Positions 47,801-56,500 of a stretch of 64,000 nucleotides of DNA are shown piece after piece. Location: NCBI GenBank assembly GCA_964019335.1, contig OZ025654.1, forward strand, positions 620,001 to 684,000, written 5' to 3'. Each line of letters starts with the position of its first letter. Position 1 is the stretch's first letter. Source of the stretch: Diplonema japonicum (taxonomy: Eukaryota; Euglenozoa; Diplonemea; Diplonemida; Diplonemidae). Under the pieces are notes generated by a model. The model was not told the DNA's origin. It saw only the letters and a list, made by a program, of their open reading frames with translations, and did no database searches. The position numbers were made by a program, and so were the translations under genes.

Positions 47801-50800
47801 AACGTCTCCGTCGCAGTTGAGGTGGGCAGCGTCAGTGTCAAAGTCTCCGTGCCAGTGGGCAATGTGAACGTAATGGTCTCTGTACCAGTAGGTAATGTCA
47901 ACGTCTCTGTGGCAGTGCTCGTGGGAAGCGTGATAGTTAAAGTTGCTGTACTCGTAGGTAAGGTCAATGTCAACGTCTCCGTGCCTGTTGGGAGAGACAG
48001 AGTCACTGTTTCCGTTCCAGTAGGAAGAGTAAAAGTCTCGGTCGCTGTCCCGGTGGGAAGAGTGAAAGTGTGGGTTTCGGTGCTTGTTGGCAGCGTTAAC
48101 GTCTCAGTCGCAGTTGAGGTGGGCAGCGTCAGTGTCAAAGTCTCCGTGCCAGTGGGCAATGTGAACGTAATGGTCTCTGTACCAGTAGGTAATGTCAACG
48201 TCTCTGTGGCAGTGCTCGTGGGAAGCGTGATAGTTAAAGTTGCTGTACTCGTAGGTAAGGTCAATGTCAACGTCTCCGTGCCTGTTGGGAGAGACAGAGT
48301 CACCGTTTCCGTTCCAGTAGGAAGAGTAAAAGTCTCGGTCGCTGTCCCGGTGGGAAGAGTGAAAGTGTGGGTTTCGGTGCTTGTTGGCAGCGTTAACGTC
48401 TCAGTCGCAGTTGAGGTGGGCAGCGTCAGTGTCAAAGTCTCCGTGCCAGTGGGCAATGTGAACGTAATGGTCTCTGTACCAGTAGGTAATGTCAACGTTT
48501 CTGTTGCAGTGCTCGTGGGAAGCGTGATAGTTAAAGTTGCCGTACTCGTAGGTAAGGTCAATGTCAACGTCTCCGTGCCTGTTGGGAGAGACAGAGTCAC
48601 CGTTTCTGTTCCAGTAGGAAGCGTAAAGGTCTCGGTCGCTGTCCCGGTGGGAAGAGTGAAAGTATGGGTCTCTGTTGCAGTGGGCAATGTCAGTGTCTCA
48701 GTCGCAGTTGAAGTGGGCAACGTCAGTGTTTGAGTCTCTGTACCAGTGGGCAACGTGAAAGTCACTGTCTCAGTCCCAGTGGGCAGCGTGAAGGTCTCTG
48801 TTGCGGTGCTTGTGGGAAGCGTCAAAGTGACCGTAGCCGTGCTGGTGGGCAAGGTAAGCGTAACCGTCGCTGTTCCCGTTGGGAGAGACAGAGTTAGTGT
48901 CTCTGTTCCAGTGGGTAGCGTAAAGGTTTCAGTTGCTGTCCCGGTGGGAAGAGTGAAAGTGTGGGTTTCGGTGCTTGTTGGCAATGTCAGTGTCTCAGTC
49001 GCAGTTGAGGTAGGAAGGGTTAATGTTAAAGTCGCTGTACCAGTGGGCAACGTCAGTGTGACAGTCTCCGTCCCCGTAGGTAGTGTTAAGGTCTCTGTTG
49101 CGGAGCTTGTGGGAAGTGTCATGGATAGTGTTGCAGTTCCCGTGGGCATCGTTAATGTGAAGGTCTCAGAGCGAGTGGGCAGGGAAAGAGTAATGGTTTC
49201 AGTTTTGGTTGGCAGTGTGAGGGTCTCGGTCGCTGTCCCAGTGGGAAGTGTGACCGTGACAGTAGCAGTGCTTGTTGGAAGCGTCAGTGTTTCTGTTGCA
49301 GTTGAAGTGCGCAAAGACAGGGTTAAAGTCTCTGTGCCTGTTGGTAGGGTTAGAGTAACGGTCTCTGTTGTAGTAGGCAGTGTTAAAGTCTCTGTGTCTG
49401 TAGCCGTAGGGAGAGATATCGTCAGGGTCTCAGTTCCGGTAGGCAAGGTAATGGTTTGTGTTGCCGTTGCTGTGGGCAATGTCAGCGTAAGAGTTGCAGT
49501 TCCAGTCGGGAGAGTAAGGGTTTCTGTCGCTGTTCCAGTAGGCAACGTAAAAGTGATGGTATCTGTGACCGTAGGTAGTGTAAGGGTTTCCGTGGCTGTA
49601 CTAGTTGGCAGAGTTAGTGTGACTGTTTCTGTTCCAGTAGGGAGCGAAAGGGTGACCGTCTCCGTGGCAGTAGGAAGAGTGATGGTTTCTGTCACAGTGC
49701 TCGTCGGAAGCGTAAGGGTCTCTGAAACAGTGGTTGTGGGTAGGGTTAACGTTAACGTTTCGGTCCCTGTGGGCAACGACAGAGTGACAGTCTCAGTTCC
49801 TGTTGGTAGTGAAAGAGTAACAGTTTCTGTTGCTGTGGGCAGCGAAATAGTTATAGTCTCTGTGCTTGTTGGCAATGAGAACGTAATAGATTCAGTCCCA
49901 GTCGGCAAGGAGTATGTCACCGTAGCTGTGCTCGTCGGAAGTGACAGGGTTACTGTCTCCGTTCCTGTAGGCAGAGTGAAGGTTTCTGTCAATGTTGCTG
50001 TGGGAAGTGTCACAGTCAACGTTGCAGTCCCCGTTGGAAGCGACAGTGTCAAGGTCTCAGTCGCTGTCGGGAGAGTTAATGTGAGTGTCGCTGTCGCAGT
50101 CGGTAATGTAAAGGAAATAGTGTGCGTTGCAGTCGGAAGGGTAAAAGTCAGTGTCTCGGTGCTTGTCGGTAGCGTTAAAGTCTCAGATACCGTGGCTGTA
50201 GGAAGAGTCAGTGTTAAAGTCTCCGTCCCCGTGGGTAACGACAGAGTGAGTGTGCTTGTCCCGGTGGGTAGTGACACAGTATGCGTTTCTGTTCCAGTTG
50301 GCAGGGTAAAAGTCAGTGATTCTGTTTCTGTTGGGAGTGTAAAGGTCTCCGTCACAGTTGCAGTCGGAAGAGTCAAAGTGAGAGACGCTGTCTCTGTGGG
50401 TAGAGTCAGCGTCAAGGAATCTGTGCTAGTGGGCAGCGTGACCGTCAATGTTGCGGTCCCTGTCGGGAGCGTGAATGTCTCCGTCGCGGTTGCTGTCGGA
50501 AGCGTCGCAGTTAGGGTCTCAGTTGTGGTGGGAAGCGAGACTGTCAACGTCGCAGTCCCCGTAGGTAAGGTGAAGGTAGAAGAAGCTGTACCTGTGGGGA
50601 GAGTCACGGTTTCGGTTGCAGTTGCTGTTGGCAACGTAAGCGTCTCTGTCGCCGTGACAGTGGGTAGAGTCAGGGTCCCAGTCACTGTACTCGTAGGAAG
50701 CGTTAGTGTCGTCGTCGCGGTGGAGGTCGGCAGGGTGAAGGTGACGGTCTCCGTGGCTGACGGCAGCGTGAATGAAATTGTCCCCGTCGTCGTCGGTAGC

Positions 50801-52590
50801 GTCAGCGTCTCCGTCGAGGTTTCTGTGGGAAGAGACAGTGTGAGTGTCTCTGTCGTGGTGGGAAGCGACAGTGTCACCGTCTCTGTGCCCGTGGGAAGTG
50901 TTGCTGTTTGTGAGAAGGTCGCCGTCGGTAGTGTCAGTGTCTCCGTCGAGGTCGCCGACGGCAAGGTGATGGTCAGGGTAGCAGTGCCGGTGGGGAGTGT
51001 GAGGGTGAGCGTCTCAGTCCCTGTCGGTAGCGTAAAGGTCGAAGATGCCGTCCCTGTGGGGAGCGTGAAGGTCGTTGTCAGTGTCTCCGTCGGAAGGGTC
51101 ACTGTCCCCGATGCCGTCCCAGTTGGCAAGGTGATTGTCAGCGTCGCTGTGGAAGACGGCAGTGTCACCGTCTCCGTCCCTGTCCCTGTGGGAAGGCTCA
51201 CTGTTGTCGTTTCTGTCGATGTCGGCAGCGACACCGACAGCGTTGCGGTGCTCGTCGGAAGCGTCACCGAGAGCGTTTCCGTCCCAGTCGGGAGGGTTAT
51301 TGTTTCCGACACCGTCGCTGTCGGCAGCGTTATTGTTTCCGAAGCGGTCGCCGTCGGAAGCGAGAAGGATACGGTCTCCGTCGCGGTGGGCAGGGTGATG
51401 GACACGGTGGCAGTGGTGGTCGGCAGCGTCAGGGTCGATGTCTCGGTTCGTGTGTCCAAAGTAAAGGTCTGTGACGTGGTGCCTGTGGGGAGTGTGTATG
51501 TAACCGACCCTGTTCCGGTTGGAAGCGTCATCGTCGAACTAGCTGTTGAAGTGGGCAGCGTCACTGTCAAGGTTTCTGTTGCAGAGGGAAGGGTTACAGT
51601 CACGGTTTCTGTCAAGGACAGCGTCTCGGATGAGGTCAACGACTGCGACACAGTGCTCGTGGGCAAGGTCACTGTCACTGACGCTGTAAGTGTAGGAAGA
51701 GTCACTGTTGATGTAGATGTGCCGGTTGGGAGTGTGAGTGTCAGCGTGGTTGTAGCACTCGGCAGTGTTACCGTTAAGGTTTCCGTAGTTGTGGGCAATG
51801 TAAAAGTCTCAGTTAAAGTGCCAGTCGGTAAGGTGAACGTCATTGATGAGGTTACAGTGGGAAGAGTCAGCGTTGCTGTCACCGTGCCCGAAGGTAGAGT
51901 CAGTGTCAGTGTCTCTGTGCCTGTTGGTAGAGAAGAAGTTATTGTTGCCGTCCCTGTCGGCAACGAGATTGTTTCAGTACTCGTCTCAGTTGGAAGTGTC
52001 ACAGTTTCAGTAGCCGTTACGGTGGGCAGTGTCACAGACATAGTCGAGGTACCTGAAGGCAAGGTGAGCGTGAACGTTTCGGTTGATGTGAGAGAGAATG
52101 TTCTGGACGATGTGGGCAGTGTAACTGTTTCCGACACAGTCCCCGATGGCAGCGTAAGTGTCACCGTCATGGTATCAGTAGGCAGAGTGGCGGACACTGT
52201 CACGGTCTCTGTTGGTAGAGTGACAGACTCTGTCATGGTCCCCGTGGGCAGAGTTGCAGTCACCGTCGTGGTCTCTGTGGGCAGAGTGGTAGACACTGTC
52301 ATGGTCTCTGTGGGCAGAGTGGTAGACACCGTCATGGTCTCGGTGGGCAGAGTGACAGACACTGTCTCGGTTGCTGTGGGTAAAGTGGCTGACACTGTCA
52401 TGGTCTCGGTAGGTAGAGTAGTAGTCACTGTCGTAGTTGCTGTGGGTAGAGTGGTAGATACTGTCATGGTCTCTGTGGCTAGAGTGGCAGACACCGTCTC
52501 AGTGGGCAGAGTGAAAGTAACTGTTGCAGTTACCCCCAACGTGCCACTCACAAAACATAGCAGAACCACCACCCGCACTGCATCTTGCAT
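44872..52590 (-). CDS. Giant Thr-rich 11-residue-repeat secreted protein with LamG-like C-terminal domain
   Basis: A 2572-residue single-exon protein. Signal peptide at residues 1-20 (VVVLLCFVSGTLG). Residues about 22-2280 are about 200 copies of an 11-residue unit, consensus T-[LFI]-[TS]-L-P-T-x-T-x-[TS]-x (for example TLTLPTSTATE). Alternate positions are Thr/Ser and small or hydrophobic, suggesting extended beta or heavily O-glycosylated structure. Residues about 2285-2570 form a globular, Cys-containing domain (WRSAWYSVNGS, NEWHQVDVGFNG, LVWVDGAALQTC, AYLDDMLVC) with the look of a LamG/jelly-roll lectin domain, then a Cys-rich tail. No TM or obvious GPI signal, so it is probably secreted or wall-bound. 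Its neighbour (53556-63608) is a paralogue with a different C-terminus. Confidence 0.88.
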   Translation of the reverse strand: MQDAVRVVVLLCFVSGTLGVTATVTFTLPTETVSATLATETMTVSTTLPTATTTVTTTLPTETMTVSATLPTATETVSVTLPTETMTVSTTLPTETMTVSTTLPTETTTVTATLPTGTMTESVTLPTETVTVSATLPTDTMTVTLTLPSGTVSETVTLPTSSRTFSLTSTETFTLTLPSGTSTMSVTLPTVTATETVTLPTETSTETISLPTGTATITSSLPTGTETLTLTLPSGTVTATLTLPTVTSSMTFTLPTGTLTETFTLPTTTETLTVTLPSATTTLTLTLPTGTSTSTVTLPTLTASVTVTLPTSTVSQSLTSSETLSLTETVTVTLPSATETLTVTLPTSTASSTMTLPTGTGSVTYTLPTGTTSQTFTLDTRTETSTLTLPTTTATVSITLPTATETVSFSLPTATASETITLPTATVSETITLPTGTETLSVTLPTSTATLSVSLPTSTETTTVSLPTGTGTETVTLPSSTATLTITLPTGTASGTVTLPTETLTTTFTLPTGTASSTFTLPTGTETLTLTLPTGTATLTITLPSATSTETLTLPTATFSQTATLPTGTETVTLSLPTTTETLTLSLPTETSTETLTLPTTTGTISFTLPSATETVTFTLPTSTATTTLTLPTSTVTGTLTLPTVTATETLTLPTATATETVTLPTGTASSTFTLPTGTATLTVSLPTTTETLTATLPTATATETFTLPTGTATLTVTLPTSTDSLTLTLPTETASLTLTLPTATVTETFTLPTETESLTFTLPTGTETHTVSLPTGTSTLTLSLPTGTETLTLTLPTATVSETLTLPTSTETLTFTLPTATHTISFTLPTATATLTLTLPTATETLTLSLPTGTATLTVTLPTATLTETFTLPTGTETVTLSLPTSTATVTYSLPTGTESITFSLPTSTETITISLPTATETVTLSLPTGTETVTLSLPTGTETLTLTLPTTTVSETLTLPTSTVTETITLPTATETVTLSLPTGTETVTLTLPTSTATETLTLPTVTDTITFTLPTGTATETLTLPTGTATLTLTLPTATATQTITLPTGTETLTISLPTATDTETLTLPTTTETVTLTLPTGTETLTLSLRTSTATETLTLPTSTATVTVTLPTGTATETLTLPTKTETITLSLPTRSETFTLTMPTGTATLSMTLPTSSATETLTLPTGTETVTLTLPTGTATLTLTLPTSTATETLTLPTSTETHTFTLPTGTATETFTLPTGTETLTLSLPTGTATVTLTLPTSTATVTLTLPTSTATETFTLPTGTETVTFTLPTGTETQTLTLPTSTATETLTLPTATETHTFTLPTGTATETFTLPTGTETVTLSLPTGTETLTLTLPTSTATLTITLPTSTATETLTLPTGTETITFTLPTGTETLTLTLPTSTATETLTLPTSTETHTFTLPTGTATETFTLPTGTETVTLSLPTGTETLTLTLPTSTATLTITLPTSTATETLTLPTGTETITFTLPTGTETLTLTLPTSTATETLTLPTSTETHTFTLPTGTATETFTLPTGTETVTLSLPTGTETLTLTLPTSTATLTITLPTSTATETLTLPTGTETITFTLPTGTETLTLTLPTSTATETLTLPTSTETHTFTLPTGTATETFTLPTGTETITLSLPTGTVTWTLTLPTSTATETLTLPTSTETHTFTLPTGTATETYTLPTGTETLTLSLPTGTATVTLTLPTSTATVTLTLPTSTATETFTLPTGTETVTFSLPTGTETLTLTLPTATATETLTLPTSTETHTFTLPTGTATETFTLPTGTETITLSLPTGTETLTLTLPTSTVTETLTLPTSTATETFTLPTGTETVTFTLPTSTETWTLTLPTGTETLTLTLPTSTETHTFTLPTETATETFTLPTGTETVTFSLPTRTETLTLTLPTSTVTETLTLPTSTETHTFTLPTETASETFTLPTGTETMTLSLPTGTASLTLTFPTGTASYTMSIPTGSATFSLTLPTGTETTSMTMPTGTNTLTFTLPTGTQTFSMTLPTGTATETFTLPTGTATETLTLPTSTATETLTLPTGTETFTLTMPTGTATYSLTLPTGTQTFTLTLPTGTSTFSVTLPTSTMTETMTIPTGSATFSLTFPTGTITQTVTLPTGTETQSLTETHTVSLTLPTRTESLSETHTETRSMTLPTLSETASATLTLGTLSDTFTVSLITASSTLTGTATIPTVTDTTTLTGTASATLTETHTETSTVSLTVPTRTASLRTGTLTASETLTLLTRSLTETKTLTTSATDTDTFSASESATFSASSSMSHTTSGTLCETAMTAEPLPLEGDTVWQEMFNWRSAWYSVNGSLGYKLVDGNPALKGDDGSEAKWGGSVPGRHVRFKMRKTGWEDSYVTLGMWSSSEGLVGNITVGGGMVWGVTCGGVKLDSKKQFEPNEWHQVDVGFNGSTPLVWVDGAALQTCSACLPTHSDTLHSATFYAKSEAYLDDMLVCKSGTCKVQPYRTCSATGFCYPYVCHEGELSPDTHTCVETTGRFVGTTLSECASGRRGLSCEGLLTCEESRKTLGLPSDCSIARVPYNEESCRACVNSAPSWGRECLFRRVG
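47770..48660 (-). repeat. 297-bp higher-order repeat, three tandem copies (9 x 33 bp)
   Basis: GTGTGGG followed by TTTCGGTGCTTG recurs at 47771, 48068 and 48365, exactly 297 bp apart. The three units are nearly identical and each encodes nine 11-residue repeats, including the TSTETHTF variant. A recent tandem triplication. Confidence 0.9.
50555..51600 (-). repeat. About 1.05-kb tract near-identical to 56791-57836 in the neighbouring paralogue
   Basis: By eye the two tracts agree base for base, with very few substitutions (one T/C near 51577 vs 57813), over about 1.05 kb. Identity breaks sharply at both ends while the repeats on either side are diverged. The distance between them is 6236 bp. 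Confidence 0.85.
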
Positions 52591-53555
52591 TTCCCTTTGA
52601 GAAAATTCTCATTACCCGCATGGGAAAGTAAGAAAAGAAATGAAGCCTGCTTGTGTAAATACAAAAGCATCTAAAGAATAGTGTGCGCGCTGTGGAAACA
52701 GCGCTAGTTCCCTTTTTCTTTTTCCCCTTTTATTCTTCTGTCTACTTCTTGGATTCATAAATTGGCAAAAGTGGAGCGGGTAGGGGAGATATAAAAAGAA
52801 GCATGCTCAAGCAAACTGTCTACATAGTGAAGCAACGTAAAGAACAAGAGAAAAAAAAAAAAGAAAGGTACCGTACTATTGAGTCCTTACTCTTGCCCTC
52901 ATATTTCTCAAAAATCTTTTCGTACCGTCTTCTGGGCCGCGTTGCTGAATCTCTGACGTTTCGTGTGTTCCACGAGGTGGTACCGTTGTCGGGGTGGCTC
53001 GTCGAAAAGTACTAAATGAAATGAATTTAGAAATCTGAAAGGCGTTTTTATCTTCTTTTTTTAACACCCTAATTTTTCCTTCTTTTTTTTTTTTAAATTA
53101 TCCGAGCTGCTTCTCTTCTTGCGGCAAAAAAAAAATATAAAGGTGGGGACCGAAACACGGGGGTGGAAAGAAAGCACATAGGCTCGACTTCTGTTCTTTT
53201 TTTCCCGGCAAAATAAAAGAAAATGAAAATGGAAAAAGAGAGTAGACGGTCCGACTATAACAAAAAGCCATGACCGCAACAAACTACTACTGCAGAGGCC
53301 AAGTCACAGGCCTCCGAAAGCAAAAAAAGAGAAGGGGAAAAAACCAAAAAACAAAAAAAAAAACAAAAAAGAAAGGGAGGAAAATGCGGAGTGTGTGTTG
53401 ATAACTACTGCGTTTTGATTCATTTTCCTGCTGCATTCGCTTTCCGCATGTTTCAGTCGTTTCAGGGTAACCTGCAGCACGTTGGCTTGAAGGTATAAAC
53501 ATAATGTAGATTTCTTTTTTTGAAAATTCTTTTGTTGAAAGGAAGAGGTTCATTT
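52591..53555. other. Spacer between the two giant repeat genes, no gene seen
   Basis: Mixed sequence with A/T runs. A 70-residue + frame (52803-53015) and short minus frames show no domain. It includes the leader of the 44.9-52.6-kb gene and the 3' flank of the 53.6-63.6-kb gene. The lack of repeats here shows the two genes are separate units. Confidence 0.55.
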
Positions 53556-56500
53556 TTACACCATGACATCGACCCAGTCTGCAGCTTGTGCCAAGGCACC
53601 TGACGCTCCTGCACCAGGAGCTGCACCTGGAGCCGCACCTGCCCCCATACCCACACCTGCAGCACCAGCACCCGCAGCACCACCAGCACCTGCTGCCGCC
53701 CCCCCTGCTACACCAACAGCCGTGAACTGCACCACAGCCAACACCACAACTACTACCCCAGCCATCACAATGAGCCCCCCGAGGACGACGACATATGTCT
53801 TGGTGCTCTTTTGCTTTCCGATAGTATGCTCAGCTAGCAGCGTCGAGGGTGGGGGTGCGAACGTGTTCGCCTCTAGTGTCGGCACAGGCGGGGACACTAT
53901 AGTCGGCAGAGGAACGTCACTCACTGGTGCCACAGTCGGAGAAGGCACCGTAGTGGGCAAAGGAGCGGGAGTAGACAGCACAGGCGGCGGAACCACTGTT
54001 GGAGCTACTGTCGGCGGCACAGTTGGCACAATCGTTGGAACCGGTGTCGGTGCTGGCGTGGGCCGCACGGTTGGCCACGGAGTAGGCGGCATTGTAGACG
54101 TTCGCGTGTCCGTCGAACTGAGACTCACAGACTCAGTTCCTGTGAGGATCGTGGAAGACACCGTCCCAGTCTCTGAAAAGGTTCCTGTGAGGGAGGTGCT
54201 ATCTGTGCCCGTCAGGGTGGTCGTATCGGTGACTGTGGGGATGGTTGCCGTTCCTGTCAGCGTAGAGGACGCAGTGATCAAACTCACAGTGAAGGTGTCA
54301 GAAAGCGTGCCAAGAGTCAATGTTGCGGAGGCGGTCTCCGACAGCGTGGGCAGCGTCATGGATCTCGTCTCCGTGTGCGTCTCCGAGAGCGACTCTGTCG
54401 GTGTCGGCAGCGTTAGCGACACTGTGTGGGTTTCCGTGAGCGATTGGGTCTCCGTCCCTGTGGGCAGTGTCGCCGTCTGCGTTATTGTCCCTGTTGCGAA
54501 GGTCAAACTGAAGGTCTCGGTATGTGTTGGGAGTGTCAATGTCTCAGTCATAGTGGAGGTGGGCAGTGTTAAAGACCGTGATGGTGAAGCAGTAGGGGGC
54601 GTGATTGAAGGCGTCAGTGTTCCTGAGGGCAGTGTGAATGAATGCGTCTCTGTTGCAGTTGGCATTGTGCTACTGATTGTCCTTGAGTGTGTAGGAAGGG
54701 TAGAGCTATCAGTCACTGTTGCGGTTGGAAGTGACAGAGATTTCGTTTCCGTCCCAGTAGGAAGTGTAAAGGTCTCAGTTGCAGTCCCGGTAGGAAGCGT
54801 GAACGTGGAGGATGGAGTTTCTGTTGGCAACGTTACCGTAGCAGTTTCTGTTTCTGTTGGCATCGTCATGGAAGTTGTTTCAGTGCCTGTGGGGAGTGTC
54901 AGCGAGAAGGTGGCCGACCCTGTGGGGATGGACATCGTGTAAGAAGCTGTGCCAGTCGGGAAGGTCAGCGTGAGCGATGCGGTGCCAGTAGGCAGCGACA
55001 GCGTCATTGTTTCCGTCCCTGTTGGCAGTGTAATAGTCTCGCTGGCTGTTCCGGTAGGAAGTGTGAGGGTAGTTGTCCCAGTTCCCGTTGGCAGCGTCAT
55101 TGTCTCTGACTCGGTCAATGTGGGTAGTGTTTGTGTAAAAGTCCCTGTTCTTGTAGGGAGAGATATGGTCGCCGTTTCTGTCGTTGTGGGCAGCGTGAGG
55201 GTTTCCGTTTCCGTCCGTGTGGGAACAGTAATGCTGACTGTTTGGGAATAAGTGGGCAGCGTCACCGTTTCTGTCACGGTTGAGGTGGGCAACGTCTGTG
55301 TAACGGTTTGAGTCTTTGTTAAAAGCGTAAGCGTGACCGTTTCAGTCCTCGAAGGAAGGGTGAGTGTCACCGTGTTAGTGATTGTGGGAAGTGTCAGTGT
55401 TTCACTTTCAGTCCCCGTGGGCAACGTAAAGCTTGCTGTCATAGTGTGCGTTGGTAGTGTGAGAGTTGCAGTCCCCGTTACTGTGGGTAGCGAGACAGTA
55501 AACGTCTCAGTTTTGGTCGGAATGCTAAAAGTGTCAGTCTCCGTTCCTGTTGGCAGCGTCATTGTTTCTGTCTCCGTTGAAGTGGGGAGGGTAAATGTGA
55601 GGGTAGCAGTGTGGGTTGGAAGTGTGAGAGTCAAAGACAGTGACCCTGTTGGCAATGATAACGTAGTGGTCACAGTGGCTGTTGGCAGGGTAATCGTCTC
55701 CGAGGTAGAAAGCGTAGGTAGCGTGAAGGAGAAAGTCCCAGTCACAGTTGGGAGCGTTGATGTGAGGGTCGTTGTGGCGGTCGGCTGAGTAACCGAGTAC
55801 GAAACACTAACCGTTGGCATTGTAGGTGTGGAGGACATGGTCCCACTGGGCAGTGTCATAGTCACTGTCGCAGTGGGAAGGCTGATGGTGATGGTCTCTG
55901 TACCTGTAAAGAGGGTGAAGGAACTCGAAGCCGTGCCTGAAGGCAGCGTGAATGTTTCCGTCAGTGTCTGTGTGGGAAGAGTGATACTTTCAGAAGCCGT
56001 TAACGTGGGCAACGTAATAGTCTCGCTGAGAGTACTGGACGGGAGGGTCAAAGACACTGTTTCTGTCCGTGTCGGCAGTGTGATCGTCTCTGTCCCTGTG
56101 ACGGTCGGGAGGGTTGCTGTGCTGCTGAGCGTTACTGTTGGCAGCGTTAATGTTTCAGATCTCGTCGCGGTCGGCAGTGTTAACGTCGATGTGAAGGTCT
56201 CAGTGCGAAGCGTGATCGTCACTGTTTCGGTATTGGTGGGCAACGTGAAGGTTTCTGTCGCTGTCCACGTCGGCAGCGTTATTGTTTGCGACACTGTAGC
56301 AGTGGGAAGCGTCAGCGAAACTGTGTTTGTTGCACTCGGGAGCGTGAACGTTGCGGTTGCCGTCATCGTAGGCAACGTTACCGTCTCAGACACTGACTCT
56401 GTTGGTAATGTAAAGGTTTCCGTAGCTGTACTAGTTGGCAGAGTAAGCGTAACTGTTTCTGTTCCAGTAGGAAGCGAAAGGGTGACCGTCTCCGTGGCTG

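Noticed and set aside
48746-52600. A 1284-codon open frame on the + strand, antisense to the giant repeat gene, and similar + frames through 45.5-63.5 kb
   Set aside because: They are the exact complement of the 33-bp repeat (VSVPVGSVKV-type translation). Repeat composition keeps the frame open. No signal peptide, domain or start context, and they oppose all other genes.
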